Shown: in pieces, positions 32,448-38,970 of the stretch | Layout of the letters: every line of letters begins with the position of its first letter | Position numbering within the stretch: position 1 is the first letter of the stretch | Assembly: GCA_964230805.1 (NCBI GenBank) | Contig: CAXRIA010000013.1 | Location: 1-38,970, forward strand | Reading direction: 5' to 3' | DNA length: 38,970 bases | Source of the DNA: Flavicella sp964230805 | Lineage (GTDB): Bacteria; Bacteroidota; Bacteroidia; Flavobacteriales; Flavobacteriaceae | The notes under the pieces: model-generated | The model's database searches: none | The model's input: only the letters and a program-made list of their open reading frames with translations | What the model was told of the DNA's origin: nothing | Made by a program: the position numbers and the translations under genes

Positions 32448-33509
32448 TCAAAAACGATACACAACAGCATTGATGTTCATACCGGCACCGACAGAAGCCA
32501 AAATAACCACGTCGCCTTGCACCAGCTGATGTCCCTCCATTTTTCCTTTCAAAATGAGATCTAAAAGTGTCGGAACGGTGGCCACGGAGCTGTTTCCTAG
32601 TTTGTGGATACTCATGGGCATGATTCCTTTTGGGACAGGCAACTTATACAGCCTGTAAAAACGTTTGACAATGGCCTCGTCCATTTTTTCATTCGCCTGA
32701 TGAATGCATATTTTGGTGACTTCATGAATCGAAACACCACTCTGATCCAATACTTTTTGCATGGCTTGAGGTACATTGTTCAAAGCGAATTCATAAATTT
32801 TTCTTCCGTGCATTTTGATGTAATCTGTCGCGTCGGCTTCTTTCGAATAGGATTTTCCAAAAAACAAATACCCGATTTCATCTTCTGAAAATGTTTGTGC
32901 CCCCACACTCAAAATACCCTTGTTTGCAATCGACTTTTTGGATTCCAAAATACAGGCACCGGCCCCATCTGCATAAATCATTGAATCTCTGTCAACAGCG
33001 TCTACCACTCTTGAAAGCGTCTCTGTTCCAACGACCAACACCTTTTTCGAAAGTCCTGATTTGATAAAGGATTCCGCTTGGATCACTCCTTGCACCCAAC
33101 CGGGACAGCCGAAAATCAAATCGTACGCAACGCAGTTTGGATTGACAATTCCTAATTTGTTTTTGACCCTAGAGGCCAAACTCGGGAGCATGTCACTTTG
33201 AATACCTCCTTTGGGGACATCTCCAAAATTATGTGCTACGATAATACAATCGAGTGTGTTTTTATCAATCCCCGCATCAGAAATTGCTTCTTCCGATGCC
33301 AAAAAGGCCAAGTCGGAGGCATTCAAAGAATCTTCCGCATAACGGCGTTCGGCAATTCCTGTGATCGCATGAAACTTCTCAATAATGGTTTCCGTGCCAC
33401 TCTCAAAGGCCACACCATTTTCATCTAAAAAATGCTGCGACAAAAAATCACGGTTCTTTTTTACAACTGTTGGAACACAACTTCCTGTTCCGGTAATCAA
33501 TACTGACAT
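32448..33509 (-). CDS. 3-oxoacyl-ACP synthase III (FabH-like)
   Basis: The 353-residue thiolase-fold enzyme carries the full Cys-His-Asn triad of KAS III: Cys135 (FGCPGWVQ), His270 (ICIHQANEK) and Asn306 (LGNSSVATVP). It should condense an acyl-CoA starter with malonyl-ACP or a related donor. It is not next to other fab genes; the neighbours are DUF5362 and the T9SS genes. So it may be a second FabH-type enzyme with a special starter rather than the main housekeeping one. It is longer than the usual 315-330 residue FabH. It starts 14 bases after the DUF5362 stop, so the two are probably co-transcribed. Confidence 0.88.
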   Translation of the reverse strand: MSVLITGTGSCVPTVVKKNRDFLSQHFLDENGVAFESGTETIIEKFHAITGIAERRYAEDSLNASDLAFLASEEAISDAGIDKNTLDCIIVAHNFGDVPKGGIQSDMLPSLASRVKNKLGIVNPNCVAYDLIFGCPGWVQGVIQAESFIKSGLSKKVLVVGTETLSRVVDAVDRDSMIYADGAGACILESKKSIANKGILSVGAQTFSEDEIGYLFFGKSYSKEADATDYIKMHGRKIYEFALNNVPQAMQKVLDQSGVSIHEVTKICIHQANEKMDEAIVKRFYRLYKLPVPKGIMPMSIHKLGNSSVATVPTLLDLILKGKMEGHQLVQGDVVILASVGAGMNINAVVYRF

Positions 33510-33523
33510 GTGGTTAGGGGTAT

Positions 33524-33943
33524 TTAAGCAATGATGAATCCGATAAATGCCGATAAAAACAGAACACCGTACAAACTCACAATCACCAAAGCGAACATTC
33601 CTATAAATTTGTAATGCGACTTTAAGTTTTTCAAAGCGCCTTTGAACAATTCTTGGTCTTCAGTTTCCAAAGATCGACGCATGTTTTTTCCAAATTGATA
33701 CAGGTAATTCACTGGGAAAAAATAAATCCCTGCCAAAATAAAATAAAAAATAGAAAGTGTGCTCGTGGGCACTTGTTGCAAATTTGTCTGGGGTAGTATT
33801 TCAAAAATTCCTTGCACAAAAAAAGAAAACAACACCAACAACCCAATCGCAACAAATCCCAGGATTCCTAATATTTTTGCCCATTTGGCTGTTTCTTTTA
33901 AGTAGTCTCTTACTTCTTCATCCAATTCAAAAGAATCTCTCAT
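33524..33943 (-). CDS. DUF5362 family membrane protein
   Basis: The 139-residue protein has an acidic N-terminus (RDSFELDEEVRDYLKETAKWA) and three hydrophobic helices at about 25-44, 61-82 and 113-137. This fits DUF5362 of Bacteroidota, which has no known function. I chose the ATG at 33943 rather than the GTG at 33964, because a good promoter with its -7 box at 33972-33979 would start the transcript at about 33965, leaving no leader for the GTG. It is separated from porV by a strong terminator and is followed closely by the KAS III-like gene. Confidence 0.82.
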   Translation of the reverse strand: MRDSFELDEEVRDYLKETAKWAKILGILGFVAIGLLVLFSFFVQGIFEILPQTNLQQVPTSTLSIFYFILAGIYFFPVNYLYQFGKNMRRSLETEDQELFKGALKNLKSHYKFIGMFALVIVSLYGVLFLSAFIGFIIA

Positions 33944-33971
33944 AGGTTTGTTCGTTACGTTCACACTGCAG

Positions 33972-34003
33972 CAAAAGTACTAAATTCGTTTTTAGATCGC
34001 CAA
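33972..34003 (-). promoter_or_regulatory. Bacteroidota-type promoter for the DUF5362-KAS III pair
   Basis: On the minus strand TTG (34003-34001) is followed after 21 bases by TACTTTTG (33979-33972), an exact match to the consensus. The expected transcript start is near 33965, 22 bases before the chosen ATG. Confidence 0.6.
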
Positions 34004-34030
34004 AACGCTTCCGTTCACTTTTTCCTTTTA

Positions 34031-34069
34031 CAAAAAAAAGACCGTGCGATTGTTTTTCTCACGGTCTCT
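34031..34069 (-). terminator. Rho-independent terminator after porV
   Basis: Read on the minus strand, AGACCGTG (34067-34060) pairs with CACGGTCT (34046-34039) around a 13-base loop, followed by a run of T (complement of the A run at 34032-34039). It ends the porU-porV transcript. Confidence 0.92.
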
Positions 34070-34082
34070 TTTGTGTATTTCT

Positions 34083-35195
34083 TTACAAATTTTCATAGAT
34101 GTCTCCGACATCAAAAGATATGGAAAAACGCAACGTTTGCTCCAACGGATTGTTCACATCCGAGGCATTGATCAAATAAGACAAATCAATGTTAAATATA
34201 TTAGCCTTTAATCCACCACCCATGGTAAAATGCTGTCTGTTTCCTTTCGATTCACTCTCGTGAAAATAACCTGCTCTCACGGCAAAAGAATTGTTGTACA
34301 AATACTCCGCACCTATGGAATAGGTAAATTCTTCCAATTCTTCACTAAACCCACCAGGAGCGTCACCAAAAGAACTAAAAATTCCTTCTACCCAATCCAC
34401 ATCTTCGGCATCACCTCCTGGAGTAGGCACCAATAGTTTGGCCGTTTCTACCGTCACTGCAATGGCATTGTAATCGTCTAATATAAAATCAAATCCACCA
34501 CCTAGACGCAAACGAGTCGGAAGAAAATTCTTATCGCCTCCTCTTGTGTAAGATACCTTGGGCCCCAGGTTGGAAATGTTAAATCCACCTCTCCATCGAC
34601 CATTGAAATTTCCATAATTTCGTTCTCTTGATTGGTAATAACCCGAAATATCAACACCCAGTGCATTGATTGCTTGCAAGTCCTGATTCTGCACGTTGAT
34701 GGACAAATCGGAACGGATATATCTCAATGTCACCCCCATAGAGTAGTAATCATTTAATTTCAATGCATAGGATCCAGCGATAGACAATTCCGAAGGATTT
34801 TCCGTACCGAGTGGCGCCGCTTGCTCGTCAAATAATTCTATTTTTCCCAAGGAAAAATAACGTAAGTTGGCTCCCCATGCACTTCTTTCATCAATCTTAT
34901 GAATGGCCGACACACCTCCCACAAAGAGACCGTCGACTAAATTTTGCAACCAAGGAGTGTAATTCACACCATAGGTATATTCCGAAGTATTGAATGCCAT
35001 TTTTGCGGAATTGTGAAATATCGAGCTGGCATCCGAAGTGGTGGCAACTCCCAAATCTCCCATACCAGCAGAGCGGGCATCTGAGTTGATTAATAGCAAT
35101 GGTGCTACGGTTGAGATTGCTTGGGCTTGCAGTTTTACCACTGTCATTGTACACAACAGCGCAAGTGCAAATCCTTGAATTTTAAATTTTTTCAT
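34083..35195 (-). CDS. porV: Type IX secretion outer-membrane protein PorV
   Basis: The 370-residue protein has a signal peptide (about 1-25, ending LQAQA), then ISTVAPLLLINSDARSAGMG, which is typical of PorV/LptO. A 14-stranded FadL-like barrel follows, ending in FSISFDVGDIYENL. PorV binds the C-terminal domain of T9SS cargo released by SprA and hands it to the PorU sortase. It lies 26 bases after porU on the same strand, an order known from Flavobacterium and Porphyromonas relatives. The transcript ends at the terminator just downstream. Confidence 0.93.
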   Translation of the reverse strand: MKKFKIQGFALALLCTMTVVKLQAQAISTVAPLLLINSDARSAGMGDLGVATTSDASSIFHNSAKMAFNTSEYTYGVNYTPWLQNLVDGLFVGGVSAIHKIDERSAWGANLRYFSLGKIELFDEQAAPLGTENPSELSIAGSYALKLNDYYSMGVTLRYIRSDLSINVQNQDLQAINALGVDISGYYQSRERNYGNFNGRWRGGFNISNLGPKVSYTRGGDKNFLPTRLRLGGGFDFILDDYNAIAVTVETAKLLVPTPGGDAEDVDWVEGIFSSFGDAPGGFSEELEEFTYSIGAEYLYNNSFAVRAGYFHESESKGNRQHFTMGGGLKANIFNIDLSYLINASDVNNPLEQTLRFSISFDVGDIYENL

Positions 35196-35221
35196 ACGAA
35201 ACTATTTCCTTTATTTTTTAA

Positions 35222-38200
35222 TTACTGCAATAATACTAATTTTTCATAAGTCTCAGCGAACAATCCTTCCGCTGTTTTCATGGTCAAATGATACAGATAT
35301 ACCCCTTTTCCTACTTCATGTCCAAAATCATCCAAACCATCCCAAATAAGTTTTTGTGACAACCCACTGCCTGATCCTGAGATTTTTTGCCGAATTGTTT
35401 TGACCCGTTTCCCGGTCACTGTAAATATTTGAATGCGAACATCCAACAACTCATTGGGTTTGTTGTGATTGAATCGAAACTCCGTTTGATGGAGAAAAGG
35501 ATTGGGGTAGTTCAACACATTTTCCAGCAATAAGCCTTCGTCGTCGACGACATGAAAATTCAACGTCTGTTCAGCAGAATTATTGTAGGTATCCCAAGCT
35601 TTTAATCTCAAAGTATGTGGACCGACTTCCAAATCTCGCAAGCGGTACGAAATTTTTCCACTCGTATAATCGCCCAAGGTAGCTTCGTAAAACTCATTTA
35701 AAACAATGGGATTGTTTGTGTCTCCATCCAATACCGCTGTAATATTGTGCCCTATAGAACTCGTTGAAGTATTCATTCCATTCTCATCTGACAAATCGAC
35801 AATCAAATTTGGGTTTTCATTTGTATTGCCTCCATCAACAAAAGAATCGTCATTCAAATACATGGCAATCAAGGGACCTGTATTGTCATTTACAGCATCG
35901 TTGTCTACGCCTCCAATCTCGGTTTCAACATTGACCCCTCCTTTCTCTAAAATGCCATTTTCGGCGTACAAACTTATTTTTGCTTTCCCATAAGCGATTT
36001 TTATATCTTTCGGCACTACAAAATCGATGTAAAAAGCCCCTTTCTCAACCGTTGCTTTTCCACTAAAAACTTTGCTGTCTTGTACGTCAAAGGTCATCAC
36101 CTTGCCGGCACCATCATTGTCCAAAGTTGTTTTTTCCACCAATTTATCAAAGATCGTAACACTCACTGTACCGTTAAAACTTTCAAGTCTTTGGCCTAGG
36201 GCGTCAATCACATCGCCTTCTATGCGAATTGGCGACAAGGATTTCAAGGTGTCATTTTCAATCACAACCTGCGCTTCTTCTGGCAAACCTTCCTCCAAAT
36301 CTTTATTTCTTCTGAGCACGCGATTTATCCGAACACCTGTCTTTGGGATTTTTAATTTCATTGCCGGATCTCCCAATGCGTAAATAAAAAAATGTTGCTT
36401 GTTGAGAGAGGGATCCTCATTCTTCGTATGCATCAACGCCTCTGAAATGGAATAATCTTGCCCATCAAATCCTAACAAATTGGGCATCAAACTTTTGTTA
36501 AACTTTTGTCCGTAGCTAATAAATATTTCTCGCGTGGTCGATATCATTGCCGCTGCGCCTCCGTACGGACTAACAATCACTTCTTCTCCACCCGTAAATT
36601 TATCTGGATTGTCGAATCTCGTAAAATCGCAGGTAATGGTGATAATCAATGGTAATTTGTCATAATTCTGCCAAGATTTTATTTGGGGGATGTCTAAAAA
36701 TCTTTCACCTCCCCAGCCGTCTTCGCCTCCATGCCCAAAATAATTGATCACCAAACTCCCTTGCTCAACGGAATTATTTAAGCCTGCATTTACATCGGGA
36801 TACAAATCGCCTCCGGAAGACTTTTCTTGTGGAAAAGCATCTGCATACAGTTTTTTTATATTGAAGGTTGGTTGGTTTCCTTTTATTTGATCGGCAATAA
36901 ATTCCATGTCTTCTTGCAAAACAGCTTCGGAACTGCGATCCACATCGTCGGCCAACAAAGTAATTTCATTACGCCAATCACCTGCTGTTTCGCTATTGTA
37001 ATAATTCAATATTTTGTCAACGACTATTTTGGCCTCTTTTTCGTTTGTCACAAGAATTCTTCCCGTAGCCACATCTTGTTTGTCTGTTGACTCCATTCCT
37101 CCCTCTCCAGCGTCCATCATTCCGTAATAGTCATCCGTCACATAAGAGTAGGTCAAACTAAAACTTCGGTATGGCATATACACCGGAACGATATTCTTCC
37201 CTTTGTTTTTCGATAAAATATCTTTGTAATCGTAGGTAGCATCTCCAAATAAACAAAGGTATTTGATGCGGGTCTCATCACTCGTAGCTGTGTCGTAAAG
37301 ATGTTTTACAAAGTCTCGGATGGCGGTGATGTCTTTGGATCCCGAACCAAATTCATTGTATATTTTATCCAAGGTGATGACCTCCACCGTCAAATCTGAA
37401 TTTGCGATGTGGTAATCGGCGATTCTTTGTGCTTCACTGGCTAAATCTGTATTGGTAACAATAAGATACTGAACATCTTTCAATGCCTGTAAATTTTGGT
37501 TTGCAACCAAAGGATTTTCCGGAATCGTGGGAATGTAAAAATCCGTTTCACTCACAACCACATATTCTTTGAGTTCTCCGCCACTGCCTTTGAAAACAAA
37601 TTCGGACCTGCCCGGCTGTAAATTTTCAATTTTTTTGGGGTTGAGATGATCGGTAACATCCCACAATTGATCTATTTCTGAGGCATTGGCAACGGAATAT
37701 TCCAAAATATTTCCTGCCTCCTTGGACAAAAAGTTACGAAATCCGAACTGTGTTCCTTCTGCCACTAAATTTTTATCGGCAATCACTTCTATATAGTCCA
37801 AACGCGCGTAACCTGCAGGATCTGTAGTGTTATTATATTGCAAAGTAACCGTGACCTCTTCGGATGATAGCTCAGCCGCATTTTCTGCAATCCTGGCATT
37901 TGCTTTGATAAAAGCCCCGGCCGAAATCGGCGAAAAATTTAAATCAAAAGCATTGTTGTCATTGATTTGAACAGTCATTGATGAACTGACTGCCGACTGC
38001 GCCATGGCTCTTACCCTCACCCGTACTTCTTGAGAGGTATCCAAATTGTCAAAACGAAATTGATAGTTTTTGGCCCTAGAATTTCGGGTAAATAAATCTC
38101 CAAACCATTGCTGTCCTGTGTTAAATAGATTCACCTTTTCTTCCTCGAAAAACGCATAGGTTTTCGAGGTAGTCACCATATGTGTAGCCATTGAAGTAAT

Positions 38201-38970
38201 CGGTATTTGCTCTTGTATTCGCTTTCCTTGTCCACGATCCACCGATAAAAAATAATAGGAATGATTGGAATAAATATTTTTTCTGTGGGAAACGGCATTC
38301 GCATCTGTTACAACCCAATCGTCGGGTCCCTGTGCATAAAAAGCAACATAGTCCGAATTGTCAAATGCGCCATCTTCTTCTCCAACAACCCACAGACTAT
38401 TTTCTTGCAAACCTTTGTATCTAAATGCTCCATTTACCTGTGGCAACATCTTTCCGCCATTGCCAAAGATGCGAATGTCTCTCGGATCCAAATTGCCTGT
38501 ATCGATACCTAAATTTTCCAAAAAACGTTTGTTCAATCGATACACACCACTTTTATCAATCGCTATTTTATACCAAGTGCCGCTGGACAATACAGATGCT
38601 TCGGTTTGGGCGCTCGCATCTCTTTTCGATTTTTTTTCGTTTTCCAAAACATACGCCAAATCAAACGCTTCCAGGATTTTGAACTGCCCATTTTCTTTGA
38701 CAATCGGCTGCAAACTCAAAGACATCAAATGATTCGATTTTTCTTGCGAAAGGGTCACATGAGATTGAAGCGTTGCAAACAAATGTTCTTTTGGTAGCTC
38801 GCCCAAAAAAGAAGAAGACACCACACGAGACACTTCATTCGTAATTTGGTATTCACGAATGCTACTAAAATTTCCAACTTTCCATGTCTCTTGAAATTGT
38901 GGAATTCCTTCTTCGTTGATCCCACTTCCCTTGACACAGGGAATCTGATACACTTCCGAAATGCTCGTTT
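35222..38970 (-). CDS. porU: Type IX secretion sortase PorU (5' end cut by window)
   Basis: About 1248 residues are visible; the frame is open at the right window edge, so only the signal peptide and a few residues are missing. The protein is a gingipain-type C25 cysteine peptidase fold. The catalytic His is in FGHGGEDGWG (codon 36731-36733) and the Cys is in ITCDFTRFD (codon 36629-36631), 34 residues later, close to the spacing in RgpB. The C-terminus (from about 35510) has NYPNPF and ends in GKGVYLYHLTMKT and EKLVLLQ, similar to a T9SS C-terminal or FlgD-like domain. PorU cleaves cargo C-terminal domains and attaches the protein to a surface lipid. In relatives gldJ is next, probably just outside the window. 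Confidence 0.94.
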   Translation of the reverse strand, partial: TSISEVYQIPCVKGSGINEEGIPQFQETWKVGNFSSIREYQITNEVSRVVSSSFLGELPKEHLFATLQSHVTLSQEKSNHLMSLSLQPIVKENGQFKILEAFDLAYVLENEKKSKRDASAQTEASVLSSGTWYKIAIDKSGVYRLNKRFLENLGIDTGNLDPRDIRIFGNGGKMLPQVNGAFRYKGLQENSLWVVGEEDGAFDNSDYVAFYAQGPDDWVVTDANAVSHRKNIYSNHSYYFLSVDRGQGKRIQEQIPITSMATHMVTTSKTYAFFEEEKVNLFNTGQQWFGDLFTRNSRAKNYQFRFDNLDTSQEVRVRVRAMAQSAVSSSMTVQINDNNAFDLNFSPISAGAFIKANARIAENAAELSSEEVTVTLQYNNTTDPAGYARLDYIEVIADKNLVAEGTQFGFRNFLSKEAGNILEYSVANASEIDQLWDVTDHLNPKKIENLQPGRSEFVFKGSGGELKEYVVVSETDFYIPTIPENPLVANQNLQALKDVQYLIVTNTDLASEAQRIADYHIANSDLTVEVITLDKIYNEFGSGSKDITAIRDFVKHLYDTATSDETRIKYLCLFGDATYDYKDILSKNKGKNIVPVYMPYRSFSLTYSYVTDDYYGMMDAGEGGMESTDKQDVATGRILVTNEKEAKIVVDKILNYYNSETAGDWRNEITLLADDVDRSSEAVLQEDMEFIADQIKGNQPTFNIKKLYADAFPQEKSSGGDLYPDVNAGLNNSVEQGSLVINYFGHGGEDGWGGERFLDIPQIKSWQNYDKLPLIITITCDFTRFDNPDKFTGGEEVIVSPYGGAAAMISTTREIFISYGQKFNKSLMPNLLGFDGQDYSISEALMHTKNEDPSLNKQHFFIYALGDPAMKLKIPKTGVRINRVLRRNKDLEEGLPEEAQVVIENDTLKSLSPIRIEGDVIDALGQRLESFNGTVSVTIFDKLVEKTTLDNDGAGKVMTFDVQDSKVFSGKATVEKGAFYIDFVVPKDIKIAYGKAKISLYAENGILEKGGVNVETEIGGVDNDAVNDNTGPLIAMYLNDDSFVDGGNTNENPNLIVDLSDENGMNTSTSSIGHNITAVLDGDTNNPIVLNEFYEATLGDYTSGKISYRLRDLEVGPHTLRLKAWDTYNNSAEQTLNFHVVDDEGLLLENVLNYPNPFLHQTEFRFNHNKPNELLDVRIQIFTVTGKRVKTIRQKISGSGSGLSQKLIWDGLDDFGHEVGKGVYLYHLTMKTAEGLFAETYEKLVLLQ

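Noticed and set aside
1..38970. Search for defence islands, prophage, transposons, CRISPR arrays, tRNA or rRNA genes.
   Set aside because: Nearly all sequence is covered by recognisable housekeeping and envelope genes; I saw no transposase, integrase, direct-repeat array or tRNA-like fold.

Overview
The window reads as chromosomal DNA of a low-GC member of Bacteroidota, almost certainly family Flavobacteriaceae. The evidence is the gliding and type IX secretion (T9SS) genes gldC, gldA, porV and porU, the DUF4199, DUF5606 and DUF5362 proteins, and several sites matching the Bacteroidota promoter TTG-N(17-23)-TAnnTTTG. I cannot name the genus. Genes are tightly packed. No gene-free stretch exceeds about 170 bases, and I see no tRNA, rRNA, CRISPR array, insertion sequence or prophage gene.

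Layout. 1-933: 3' part of an OmpA-type cell-wall anchor with calcium-binding TSP3 repeats. 1011-1346 (-): gldC. 1464-6579 (+): DUF4199 membrane protein, polyprenyl-phosphate-type glycosyltransferase, phosphohexomutase and MsbA-like exporter. 6595-9550 (-): Stealth phosphotransferase, tsaC and cca. 9721-12973 (+): ruvX, peptide deformylase, DUF5606, mazG and a short-chain dehydrogenase. 12990-17284 (-): amidase, MlaD-like protein, and a membrane Fe-S plus CCG-domain Fe-S pair. 17371-21741 (+): lptD, serB and a RidA protein. 21888-29395 (-): tamB, a nucleotidyltransferase, pfkA and gapA. 29493-30527 (+): tsaD. 30560-31453 (-): gldA. 31560-32413 (+): a 51-residue YqaE-type protein and lipB. 32448-38970 (-): porU (5' end cut), porV, DUF5362 and a KAS III-like enzyme.

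How they fit together. Much of the window serves the cell envelope: LPS delivery (LptD), outer-membrane lipid traffic and assembly (MlaD-like, TamB), peptidoglycan cleavage (amidase) and anchoring (OmpA), glycan or glycolipid synthesis and export (GT2, mutase, ABC exporter, Stealth), and T9SS/gliding (PorU, PorV, GldC, GldA). The rest is housekeeping: glycolysis (PfkA, GapA), serine synthesis (SerB), tRNA maturation (TsaC, TsaD, CCA enzyme), lipoylation, N-terminal deformylation and nucleotide-pool cleaning.

I did not find a convincing undescribed defence or mobile system. The points most worth a second look are four genes whose only usual start codon is TTG (one, tamB, has a doubtful N-terminus), facing promoter motifs between the amidase gene and lptD, an AT-rich Stealth gene overlapping tsaC, an operon that mixes Fe-S electron-transfer proteins with envelope proteins, and a possible small RNA after ridA.
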